Below, one piece after another: positions 1 to 6,461 of a DNA stretch of 6,461 nucleotides. The notes beneath the pieces were generated by a model, which was not told where the DNA came from, made no database searches, and saw only the letters and a program-made list of their open reading frames with translations. A program made the translations under genes and the position numbers. Source of the stretch: CBFDBF01 sp050295355 (GTDB lineage: Bacteria; Pseudomonadota; Gammaproteobacteria; Chromatiales; Chromatiaceae); contig JBNKPL010000113.1 of NCBI GenBank assembly GCA_050295355.1, forward strand, positions 1 to 6,461, given 5' to 3'. Numbering within the stretch: position 1 is the stretch's first letter; each line of letters opens with the position of its first letter.

Positions 1-52
1 GAAGCCGGACACGGAGGTGAGCCCGGATGAGAAAAGGGCGCTTTTTGAATAG
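1..52 (+). other. Possible 3' end of an upstream gene (unidentified)
   Basis: All three plus-strand frames are open from the left edge to a nearby stop: TGA at 18-20, TGA at 28-30 and TAG at 50-52. The frame ending at 50-52 reads KPDTEVSPDEKRALFE and has mostly G or C in third codon positions, so it looks the most like a real protein C-terminus. It would overlap the DUF4124 start at 27 by 26 bases. The frame ending at 28-30 would give an ATGA overlap with that start, but its codons look less like coding sequence. The piece is too short to identify, and there may be no gene here. Confidence 0.3.
13..20 (+). promoter_or_regulatory. Ribosome binding site of the DUF4124 gene
   Basis: GGAGGTGA is a near-perfect Shine-Dalgarno sequence with six bases between it and the ATG at 27. 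It decides the start: the other in-frame ATG at 63 has no comparable sequence in front of it. The site would lie inside the end of an upstream gene if either longer left-edge frame is real, which would suggest translational coupling. Confidence 0.75.
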
Positions 53-527
53 GCCTGATGGCATGACGGGCAGGCGGATTCGCAGGGGAGTGGCAATCGT
101 CCTCTGTCTGCTGCTCCAGATTCCGGTTGCCGTCAGTGGCGTCTACCGCTGGGTGGATGAAAACGGAAAGACCCACTATGGTGATCGCCCGCCCGTTGCG
201 GAGCAGGCGGAAGAGATAAAGCAAAAGCAGGCCAGCCCCCCAGATTTTTCCCCATCCCAGAACGATTCCGCAGAGACTCGCCAACGCCTGTTGGACCGCT
301 ATCAGCAGGAACGGGAGGAGAAACAAGAGGCGGCCAGAAAAAAACGGGAAGAGGCGGAAAAGCAAAAGCGCCTTTGCGAGCGCGCACGGAAGCAACTGAA
401 GTACTATGAATCCTATCCGCTGCTGTATGAAAAGCTGCCGGACGGCGAACGCCGTTATTTCTCCGCCGAGGAGAAAGACCAGGAGCTGAAAAAATTGCGG
501 GAGGCGGTGCAGCAGTGGTGTAAATGA
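27..527 (+). CDS. DUF4124 domain-containing exported protein
   Basis: A 166-residue protein of unknown function, probably exported. The N-terminus is arginine-rich (R16, R17, R19, R20), followed by a hydrophobic stretch at about residues 21-36. A signal peptidase I cleavage near A35 to G38 is likely. C27 does not sit in a good lipobox, so a lipoprotein is unlikely. Residues 39-55 (VYRWVDENGKTHYGDRP) are the hallmark of DUF4124, a small domain common in proteobacterial envelope proteins with no settled function. Residues about 80-125 are rich in Glu, Lys, Arg and Gln and probably form a charged helix or coiled coil. The tail has an LxYYESYPLLYEKLPDGERRYFSAEE segment and ends WCK. C117 and C165 could form a disulfide if the protein is periplasmic. 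The ATG at 27 is chosen for its strong ribosome binding site; M13 at 63 would give a shorter, more usual signal peptide. It lies 49 bases before rapA on the same strand, with no evident functional link. Confidence 0.85.
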   Translation: MRKGRFLNRPDGMTGRRIRRGVAIVLCLLLQIPVAVSGVYRWVDENGKTHYGDRPPVAEQAEEIKQKQASPPDFSPSQNDSAETRQRLLDRYQQEREEKQEAARKKREEAEKQKRLCERARKQLKYYESYPLLYEKLPDGERRYFSAEEKDQELKKLREAVQQWCK

Positions 528-566
528 AATTCCCGTCCACACGCAGTACCATAGCGCCTTTTTCCC

Positions 567-571
567 GGGGG
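567..571 (+). promoter_or_regulatory. Weak ribosome binding site of rapA, before a GTG start
   Basis: GGGGG ends five bases before the GTG at 577 and is the only purine run available for ribosome pairing. It lies inside the self-complementary stretch CCCGGGGGCCC (564-574), which could partly hide it. GTG is accepted because the protein then begins MQSFITGQRWISD, aligning within one residue of the remembered E. coli RapA N-terminus (MPFTLGQRWISD). No ATG in this frame gives a comparable fit. Confidence 0.45.
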
Positions 572-576
572 CCCTT

Positions 577-3471
577 GTGCAGTCATTCATTACCGGCCAA
601 CGCTGGATCAGCGATACCGAGACCGAACTGGGTCTTGGCACCGTCCTCGGCGTTGAGGGGCGCACCGTCAGCATACTCTTTCTGGCCACAGGCGAGACCC
701 GGCGCTATGCGGTCCGGCACGCCCCCCTGACCCGGGTTCGATTCGGGCCGGGCGATCGGGTGGAGAGCCGCGAGGGCTGGATGCTACAGATCCGTTCGGT
801 CCAGGAGGAAGCGGGCCTGCTCTGCTATATCGGCACCCGCGAAGATGGCGCGGAGACGGAACTCCCGGAATCGGAGCTGAGTTACTTCATCCAGTTCAAT
901 CGTCCCCAGGAGCGGCTGTTCGCCGGCCAGTTTGACCCCAGCCACTGGTTTGATCTGCGCCATGAGACCCTGGAGAGAGTCCGCGCCCTTGAGCCTTCTC
1001 CCGTGCGGGGGCTTTGCGGGGCGCGGGCGCAACTGATTCCCCATCAACTCTATATCGCCTACGAGGTGGCGCGTCGCCACGCCCCACGGGTGCTGCTGGC
1101 GGATGAGGTGGGGCTTGGCAAGACCATTGAGGCGTGTCTGATCCTGCATCAGCAGCTCATTACCCGGCGCGCAAGCCGGGTGCTGATCCTGGTGCCGGAA
1201 ACCCTGGTGCACCAGTGGCTGGTGGAACTGCTGCGCCGTTTTAATTTGCGCTTCTCTATCTTTGATGAAGAGCGTTGCCAGGCCATCGAGGACTCCGGCG
1301 AGGCGTCCAATCCCTTTGAGGCGGAACAGCTGGTGCTCTGCAGCCTGAATCTGTTTTCAGGCAATCCGCTACGCCACAGCCAGGCCCTGGCAGGGGGTTG
1401 GGACCTGATGATCGTGGATGAGGCCCATCACCTGGAGTGGTCGGAACAGGGGGCGAGCCCCGGCTATCGGCTGGTGGAGCAGTTGGCACGTGTCACCCGT
1501 GGCCTGTTGCTGCTGACCGCCACGCCTGAGCAACTGGGCCGCGCCGGGCACTTCGCCCGTCTGCGCCTGCTGGATCCGGACCGGTTCCACAGCCTGGCCA
1601 GCTTTCAGGAAGAGGCGGCAGGATATCGACCGGTGGCGGAGGCGGTGGAGCGGCTGCTGCGGGATGAAGCCCTATCCGAAACGGAGCGGAAGCGGCTGCG
1701 GACGGTGGTGTCCGAGGAGGAGTGTGATCTTTTTCTTGAGCGCATGGGTGATCCGGCACTGTCTGAGGAGGAGCGATCCGAGACAAGACGGGCCCTGATT
1801 GAACTGCTGCTGGATCGCCATGGAACCGGCCGGGTGCTGTTCCGTAATACCCGCGCCACGGTGAAAGGTTTCCCGGGAAGGGAGCTGCTGTCCGAGGGGC
1901 TGCCTCTGCCTGATCCCTACCGTTCCTGCCTGGAGCGGACGGTAGAGGGAGAGGCGTGGCAACTGCGGCTGAGCCCGGAGCGTCTCTATTCATACGGGCC
2001 AGCGGACGATCCCTGGTGGACGCTCGATCCCAGGTTCCCGTGGCTTATTGACCTTTATCGGCGGCTGAGGGGCGAGAAGATCCTGCTTATCTGCGCCCAT
2101 GCGGCCACGGCGCAGGAGCTTGCCGAGGCCCTGCGTATCCGCGAGGGCATTCATGCGGCGCTGTTCCATGAGGGCATGAGCATTTTGGAGCGGGACCGCG
2201 CCGCCGCCTGGTTCGCGGACCCGGAAGAGGGCGCGCGGCTGTTGATCTGTTCCGAGATCGGCAGCGAAGGGCGCAACTTCCAGTTCGCCCATCATCTGGT
2301 GATGTTCGACCTGCCGCCGGACCCGGACCTGCTGGAGCAGCGCATCGGCCGCCTGGACCGGATCGGGCAGACCCGGACGGTACAGATCCATGTGCCCTAC
2401 CTGGAGGGGAGTCCGCAGGAGTTGTGGCTGCGCTGGTATCACGAGGGGCTGAACGCCTTCCTGGATGCCTGCCCCGCCGGTCATTCGGTGTTCAGCCGGC
2501 AGCGTCAAGAGCTGTTGGCGCTCAGCGCCGAGAGCGGCCTATCGCATCAGCAAATGAGTGGCTTGCTGGATGAGGCGGAGACGTTACGCCGTGAGGCGGA
2601 TGAGGCCCTGCGCCAGGGGCGGGATCATCTGCTGGAGTTGAACTCCTGCCGCATGCCAGAGGCCGAGCGGATTCAGGAGGCGATCCGTATCGCCACTTCT
2701 CCAAGTGAGGTGAAAGAGTATGTGGAGCGGTTGTTTGCCTGTTATGGCGTGGAGATGGAGGAGCACTCCGCAGGCAGCTATATTCTGCGTCCCGGCAGCC
2801 AGATGCAGGCAGGGGCATTCCCGGGATTGCCTGCCGACGGTCTGACCTGCACCTTTGCCCGCGATATCGCGCTGGTGCATGAGGATCGCCAGTTTCTGAG
2901 CTGGGAGCATCCGCTGGTGCGGGACGGCATGGAGATGGTGTTGGGCGGCGAGACCGGCAACAGCTGCGTGGTGTTGCTGGAGGATACCTCTCTGACGCCG
3001 GGTACCCTGCTGTTGGAGACGTTGTCCGTGCTGGAGTGTCCCGCTCCCAAAAGGCTGCATGCCGGGCGTTTTCTCCCCCCCACCATGGTCCGAGTGCTTC
3101 TGGACGAAAAGGCGCTGGATCTGGGCCGCAGATTCCCCCATGGGCATCTGGCGCAGAGGTGCCGCCAAGTGGAGCGGGCCATCGCCGCGCAGGTGGTGAA
3201 ACAGCGCCAGGGTCAGATCCGGGAGCTCCTGGTCCACGCGGAGTCTCTGGCCGGAGAACAGGCGGCTGGGTTTGTGGCAGATGCGGAAGCGCGTATGGCG
3301 GCGGAGTATGGGAGTGAGCTGGAACGCCTGACGGCCCTTGGAAGAGTGAATCCCAACGTGCGGCAGGAGGAGGTCGAGGCCCTGCGGGAGGAGCGCGAAA
3401 CCCTGCTGCACCATATCCGCTCCAGCCGGCCGCGGCTGGACGCCATCCGGCTTCTCGTGGTGATCAGCTAG
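577..3471 (+). CDS. rapA: RNA polymerase-associated ATPase/helicase-like protein RapA
   Basis: RapA (HepA) is a Swi2/Snf2-family ATPase that binds RNA polymerase and uses ATP to help recycle enzyme stalled after transcription. This protein has 964 residues, against 968 in E. coli. Residues 1 to about 110 match the N-terminal Tudor-like region (GQRWISDTETELGLGTV). The ATPase core follows: Walker A DEVGLGKT (176-183, lysine 182), DEAH (281-284), motif III LLTATPEQL (312-320) and RVLFRNT (419-425). The second lobe has FHEGMS (530-535), SEIGSEGRN (559-567) and the arginine-finger motif EQRIGRLDRIGQ (587-598). The C-terminal part keeps the WEHPLVRDGMEMVL block (from 776), FLPPTMVRVLLD and VNPNVR. 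All catalytic motifs are intact, with no frameshift or truncation, so the protein should be active. It starts at GTG. It lies between a DUF4124 gene and polA on the same strand. Family assignment is very secure; regulation cannot be read from the sequence. Confidence 0.97.
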   Translation: MQSFITGQRWISDTETELGLGTVLGVEGRTVSILFLATGETRRYAVRHAPLTRVRFGPGDRVESREGWMLQIRSVQEEAGLLCYIGTREDGAETELPESELSYFIQFNRPQERLFAGQFDPSHWFDLRHETLERVRALEPSPVRGLCGARAQLIPHQLYIAYEVARRHAPRVLLADEVGLGKTIEACLILHQQLITRRASRVLILVPETLVHQWLVELLRRFNLRFSIFDEERCQAIEDSGEASNPFEAEQLVLCSLNLFSGNPLRHSQALAGGWDLMIVDEAHHLEWSEQGASPGYRLVEQLARVTRGLLLLTATPEQLGRAGHFARLRLLDPDRFHSLASFQEEAAGYRPVAEAVERLLRDEALSETERKRLRTVVSEEECDLFLERMGDPALSEEERSETRRALIELLLDRHGTGRVLFRNTRATVKGFPGRELLSEGLPLPDPYRSCLERTVEGEAWQLRLSPERLYSYGPADDPWWTLDPRFPWLIDLYRRLRGEKILLICAHAATAQELAEALRIREGIHAALFHEGMSILERDRAAAWFADPEEGARLLICSEIGSEGRNFQFAHHLVMFDLPPDPDLLEQRIGRLDRIGQTRTVQIHVPYLEGSPQELWLRWYHEGLNAFLDACPAGHSVFSRQRQELLALSAESGLSHQQMSGLLDEAETLRREADEALRQGRDHLLELNSCRMPEAERIQEAIRIATSPSEVKEYVERLFACYGVEMEEHSAGSYILRPGSQMQAGAFPGLPADGLTCTFARDIALVHEDRQFLSWEHPLVRDGMEMVLGGETGNSCVVLLEDTSLTPGTLLLETLSVLECPAPKRLHAGRFLPPTMVRVLLDEKALDLGRRFPHGHLAQRCRQVERAIAAQVVKQRQGQIRELLVHAESLAGEQAAGFVADAEARMAAEYGSELERLTALGRVNPNVRQEEVEALREERETLLHHIRSSRPRLDAIRLLVVIS

Positions 3472-3555
3472 TCCCTGGATAGGGGCAGCCTACCCATTGT
3501 GCGCTAACATACACACTTCGCACTGACGGCCAACGAACCGGTTCAAATACCCTCT
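3472..3555 (+). promoter_or_regulatory. rapA-polA intergenic region with a 10-base palindrome
   Basis: This 84-base gap is the only place for a dedicated polA promoter outside rapA. I see no convincing -35/-10 pair and no strong terminator after rapA. The clearest structure is the perfect palindrome GAACCGGTTC at 3535-3544, ending 11 bases before the polA ATG. It is too tight to fold into a good RNA hairpin, so if functional it would more likely be a protein-binding DNA site. No Shine-Dalgarno sequence is present before the ATG; the last bases are the pyrimidine-rich CCCTCT. Function is not established. Confidence 0.35.
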
Positions 3556-6258
3556 ATGCACAAAAAGAAACACTTCATCCTGGTGGACGGCTCCTCCTAC
3601 CTGTATCGCGCCTTCCACGCCCTGCCGCCGTTGACTAACTCCCAGGGCGAGCCCACGGGCGCCATCGTGGGGGTGCTCAATATGCTGCGCAAGCTGCTGA
3701 GTGATTATGAACCCGAATATGTGGCGGTGGTATTCGACGCCCCCGGGGGCAGTTTCCGCAACCAGATCTACGACCAGTACAAGGCCAATCGGCCGCCCAT
3801 GGCCGACGATCTGCGCTGTCAGATCCAGCCCCTGCACGACATCATCCGCGCCATGGGCTTGCCCCTGCTCATGATTGAGGGGGTGGAGGCGGACGATGTG
3901 ATCGGCACCCTGGCGAGCCAGGCCACGGAGCTGGGCATGGACACCCTCATCTCCACGGGCGACAAGGATCTGGCCCAGCTGGTGAATGAACATGTCACCC
4001 TCATCAACACCATGTCGGATACCATTTCCGACCGGGACGGGGTGGTGGAGAAATTCGGCGTGACGCCCGAGCAGATCATCGACTACCTGGCGCTGGTGGG
4101 GGACAGCTCCGACAACATTCCTGGCGTACCCAAGTGCGGCCCCAAAACCGCCGCCAAGTGGCTGGGTGAGTATGGCGATCTGGATAATCTCGTGGCCCAC
4201 GCCGAGGAGATCAAGGGCAAGATCGGCGAGAACCTGCGCGCCAGTTTGGAGCAGCTCCCCCTCGCCCGCGAGCTTACTACGATCAAGCTGGATGTGGCGC
4301 TGGAACAGGGACCGCGGGATCTGAAGCCCGTGTCGGCGGACAGCGAACGGCTGCGGGAGTTTTATGGTTGGCTGGAATCCAAGCGGTTGCTGGAGAGCCT
4401 CGAAGGGGAGGGTGGTGAGGCGGCGGAAGTTGCTGAACCGCCAGCGGCGGAGTACGAGACCCTCCTTACCCAGGCCGACTTTGAGCGCTGGCTAAAACGG
4501 CTGCAGGACGCCGAGTTGTTCGCCTTCGACACCGAGACCACCAGCCTCGACTACATGCAGGCGGAGGTGGTGGGGGTCTCCTTCGCGGTGCAGGCGGGCG
4601 AGGCGGCCTATGTGCCCCTGGCGCATGTTTATCCCGGCGCGCCGCAGCAACTGGATCGCGGCTGGGTGCTGGATCAACTCAAGCCCCTGCTGGAGGACCC
4701 GGACCGCCCCAAGGTGGGGCAGAACCTTAAATACGACCGAAGCGTATTGGCGAACCACGGGATCGAACTGCGGGGCATCGCCTTCGATACTATGCTGGAG
4801 TCCTATGTGCTGGATTCCACCGCCACCCGCCACGACATGGACTCCCTGGCGGCGAACTACCTTGGCCGCAAGACCATCAAGTTCGAGGAGATCGCGGGCA
4901 AGGGCGCCAAACAGCTCACCTTCGACCAGATCCCCCTGGAACAGGCGGCTCCCTACGCGGCGGAGGACGCGGACGTCACCCTGCAGCTGCATCAGGCCTT
5001 GTGGCCCCGGCTGGAGGCGGAGCCCGCCCTGGCGGCCCTGTTCCGCGACATCGAGATGCCCCTGGTGCCCGTGCTGTCGGCCATGGAGCGGACGGGGGTG
5101 CGCATCGACGCCACCATGCTGGCCAGGCAGAGCCGCGAACTGGCGGAGCGGATGCATGCCCTGGAGCAGCAGGCCTATGAGGTGGCGGGGCGCCCCTTCA
5201 ACCTGGGTTCACCCAAGCAGATCGGCCAGATCTTCTTCGAGGAGCTGGAACTGCCCGTCATCGCCAAGACCCCCAAGGGCGCACCCTCCACGGCGGAGGC
5301 GGTGTTGCAGGAGCTGGCGGATCTGGGCCATGAACTGCCCGCCCTGATTCTGGAACATCGCGGCCTGAGCAAGCTCAAATCCACCTACACCGACAAGCTG
5401 CCAGAGATGGTCAATCCGCGGTCGGGACGGGTGCATACCTCTTACCATCAGGCGGTGGCGGCCACGGGGCGGCTCTCTTCCTCCGATCCCAACCTGCAGA
5501 ACATCCCCGTGCGCACGGAAGAGGGACGCCGTATCCGCCGGGCCTTCATTCCCGAGGAGGGGTGGCGGATGGTGGCGGCGGACTACTCCCAGATCGAGCT
5601 GCGCATCATGGCCCACCTGTCGGGAGACAAGACCCTGCTAAAGGCATTTCACGAGGGGTTGGATATCCACCGCGCCACCGCCGCCGAGGTGTTCGCGGGC
5701 GGTGATCTGGACGCGGTGACTGGCGAGCAGCGCCGCTCCGCCAAGGCGATCAACTTCGGCCTCATCTATGGTATGTCCGCTTTCGGGCTGGCGAAGCAGC
5801 TCGGCGTCGAGCGGAGTGAGGCGCAGACCTATATCGATCTCTATTTCGACCGCTACCCGGGGGTGAAGGCGTTCATGGACGCCACCCGGGCGGACGCCCA
5901 TGACAAGGGGTATGTGGAGACCCTGTTCGGCCGCCGCCTCTACCTGCCTGAGATCAACTCCCGCAACGGCCAGCGCCGGGCCGCCGCCGAGCGCACCGCC
6001 ATCAACGCCCCCATGCAGGGCACCGCTTCGGACATCATCAAACGCGCCATGCTGGCGGTGGACGGCTGGATCGCCAGTGAACGGCCCGCGGTGCGCATGA
6101 TCATGCAGGTCCACGACGAGCTGGTGTTCGAGGTGCGGGAGGATCAGGTCACATCCGCCTGCGAGACCATCCGCGGCCACATGGAGGGGGCGGCGGCGCT
6201 ATCCATTCCCCTGGTGGTGGATGTGGGCGTGGGAGATAACTGGGATGAGGCCCACTGA
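3556..6258 (+). CDS. polA: DNA polymerase I
   Basis: DNA polymerase I fills gaps in excision repair and removes and replaces RNA primers on the lagging strand. It has 900 residues (E. coli 928) and all three domains. The 5'-3' exonuclease (1 to about 285) keeps its metal ligands: D11, D61, E111/D113/D114, D136/D138 and D183/D186. A linker rich in Glu and Ala (about 283-297) follows. The proofreading domain (about 300-490) has D325/E327 in FDTETTSLD, D394 in QNLKYD and Y467/D471 in YAAED, so it should be active, unlike that of Taq polymerase. The polymerase domain has D676 (DYSQIELR), the O-helix R726, K730, F734 and Y738, and H853/D854/E855 (QVHDELVFE). F734 corresponds to E. coli F762, which favours rejection of dideoxynucleotides. 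ATG 3556 is the only standard start after the in-frame stop at 3505-3507, yet it lacks a Shine-Dalgarno sequence. It follows rapA by 84 bases and converges with an MCP gene. Confidence 0.98.
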   Translation: MHKKKHFILVDGSSYLYRAFHALPPLTNSQGEPTGAIVGVLNMLRKLLSDYEPEYVAVVFDAPGGSFRNQIYDQYKANRPPMADDLRCQIQPLHDIIRAMGLPLLMIEGVEADDVIGTLASQATELGMDTLISTGDKDLAQLVNEHVTLINTMSDTISDRDGVVEKFGVTPEQIIDYLALVGDSSDNIPGVPKCGPKTAAKWLGEYGDLDNLVAHAEEIKGKIGENLRASLEQLPLARELTTIKLDVALEQGPRDLKPVSADSERLREFYGWLESKRLLESLEGEGGEAAEVAEPPAAEYETLLTQADFERWLKRLQDAELFAFDTETTSLDYMQAEVVGVSFAVQAGEAAYVPLAHVYPGAPQQLDRGWVLDQLKPLLEDPDRPKVGQNLKYDRSVLANHGIELRGIAFDTMLESYVLDSTATRHDMDSLAANYLGRKTIKFEEIAGKGAKQLTFDQIPLEQAAPYAAEDADVTLQLHQALWPRLEAEPALAALFRDIEMPLVPVLSAMERTGVRIDATMLARQSRELAERMHALEQQAYEVAGRPFNLGSPKQIGQIFFEELELPVIAKTPKGAPSTAEAVLQELADLGHELPALILEHRGLSKLKSTYTDKLPEMVNPRSGRVHTSYHQAVAATGRLSSSDPNLQNIPVRTEEGRRIRRAFIPEEGWRMVAADYSQIELRIMAHLSGDKTLLKAFHEGLDIHRATAAEVFAGGDLDAVTGEQRRSAKAINFGLIYGMSAFGLAKQLGVERSEAQTYIDLYFDRYPGVKAFMDATRADAHDKGYVETLFGRRLYLPEINSRNGQRRAAAERTAINAPMQGTASDIIKRAMLAVDGWIASERPAVRMIMQVHDELVFEVREDQVTSACETIRGHMEGAAALSIPLVVDVGVGDNWDEAH

Positions 6259-6278
6259 CCTCTTTAGGTCTAAAGGTC
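6257..6278. terminator. Nested repeats between converging polA and MCP genes; possible weak terminator
   Basis: GACCT (6257-6261) is followed by AGGTC twice (6266-6270 and 6274-6278). The first pair can form a five-base stem with the four-base loop CTTT. The overlapping repeat CTTTAG-GT-CTAAAG (6262-6275) offers a competing fold. The region spans both stop codons and the 11-base gap. Neither strand has a run of T after the stem, so a classic intrinsic terminator is not supported. A weak or bidirectional stop, or chance, remain possible. Confidence 0.3.
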
Positions 6279-6461
6279 GAATCTCCCCACCAGATTACTC
6301 AACTCACCCGCCAGCCGCGACAGGTCGTGCGCCTGCTCGGAGGTCTGTTGAGCGGCGACCGAGTTGTGATCCGAGGAGGTGTGAATATTGGAGATGTTGC
6401 GGTTGATCTCCTCCGCCACCTCGCTCTGTTGTGAGGCCGCGCCCGCGATCTGGATATTCAT
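6270..6461 (-). CDS. Methyl-accepting chemotaxis protein, C-terminal fragment (5' part outside window)
   Basis: The last 63 residues of a chemoreceptor-type signalling protein, read from the right edge to a TAG (complement of 6270-6272). The conserved stretch IAGAASQQSEVAEEINRNI matches the descending helix of the MCP cytoplasmic signalling domain, just after the tip that contacts CheA and CheW. The tail, ending LAGELSNLVGRFDL, is typical of the C-terminal helix. The family senses chemical or redox cues and controls CheA kinase. The ATG at the edge codes an internal methionine, not the start; the sensor domain, membrane segments and signalling tip are beyond the window. The tail lacks the NWETF-like pentapeptide that tethers CheR and CheB in some receptors. 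Its ligand cannot be predicted. It converges on polA with 11 bases between stop codons, so the two are not co-transcribed. Confidence 0.93.
   Translation of the reverse strand: MNIQIAGAASQQSEVAEEINRNISNIHTSSDHNSVAAQQTSEQAHDLSRLAGELSNLVGRFDL

Noticed and set aside
524..730. Open frame whose ATG overlaps the DUF4124 stop as ATGA
   Set aside because: The overlap looks like translational coupling, but most of the frame lies out of phase over the conserved RapA N-terminus, and the product resembles nothing known.
1162..1181. Perfect seven-base inverted repeat ACCCGGC/GCCGGGT with a six-base loop inside rapA
   Set aside because: It falls in conserved coding sequence just after the Walker A region, has no following T-run, and such stems are common by chance at this GC content.
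2584..3414. 276-codon antisense open frame opposite rapA
   Set aside because: It lies wholly opposite conserved RapA coding sequence. Its product is rich in Gln, His, Leu and Arg with no recognisable domain, as expected of a complementary frame in GC-rich DNA.
3480..3492. TAGG/CCTA hairpin candidate just after rapA
   Set aside because: A four-base stem without a T-run is too weak to call a terminator.
3497..3525. Promoter-like TTGTGC with a following -10 position before polA
   Set aside because: Only three of six -35 bases match and the correctly spaced -10 position is GCACTG, so no promoter is supported.
3534..3545. LexA/DinR-type SOS box before polA
   Set aside because: The GAAC and GTTC halves are separated by two bases rather than the four of the Gram-positive box, and the gammaproteobacterial CTGT-N8-ACAG pattern is absent.
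3490..4200. 236-codon antisense open frame opposite the start of polA
   Set aside because: It is almost entirely complementary to the conserved PolA 5'-3' exonuclease domain, and the His/Gly/Val-rich product matches no family I recognise.
4492..5157. 221-codon antisense frame and the overlapping 245-codon plus-strand frame at 4610-5347
   Set aside because: Both overlap the intact PolA proofreading and polymerase domains. The plus-strand product is Arg/Pro/Ser/Trp-rich, typical of a shifted reading of GC-rich coding DNA.
5638..6180. 180-codon antisense open frame opposite the polA palm domain
   Set aside because: Opposite the most conserved part of PolA; no ribosome binding site or domain evident.

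Overview
The window looks like an ordinary chromosomal housekeeping region from a GC-rich gammaproteobacterium. The full-length RapA has recognisable Escherichia coli-type domain order and motifs. The DNA polymerase I has all three domains, and a DUF4124 protein and a methyl-accepting chemotaxis protein (MCP) lie beside them. The lineage is inferred from resemblance to remembered family sequences, not from a search. A free-living or facultatively symbiotic, motile gammaproteobacterium fits, but the genus cannot be named.

Layout: a small exported DUF4124 protein (27-527, +) follows a strong Shine-Dalgarno sequence; the tail of an unknown gene may enter from the left edge. After 49 bases comes rapA (577-3471, +), starting at GTG. 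It encodes the Swi2/Snf2-type ATPase that recycles RNA polymerase. After 84 bases comes polA (3556-6258, +), with 5'-3' exonuclease, proofreading exonuclease and polymerase active sites all intact. Eleven bases past its stop lies the C-terminal end of an MCP on the minus strand (6270-6461), cut by the right edge. No stretch over 300 bases lacks a gene.

The first three genes are co-directional and could share transcripts, though their functions do not form one pathway: RapA acts on stalled RNA polymerase, PolA on DNA repair and Okazaki-fragment maturation, and the DUF4124 protein probably in the envelope. polA and the MCP gene converge.

I found no mobile element, CRISPR array, RNA gene, toxin-antitoxin pair, defence system or novel multi-gene system. 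Points worth a second look are small: polA start context with a 10-base palindrome, nested repeats between the converging stop codons, the rapA-polA adjacency, an A7 run in the DUF4124 gene, and the unresolved left edge.
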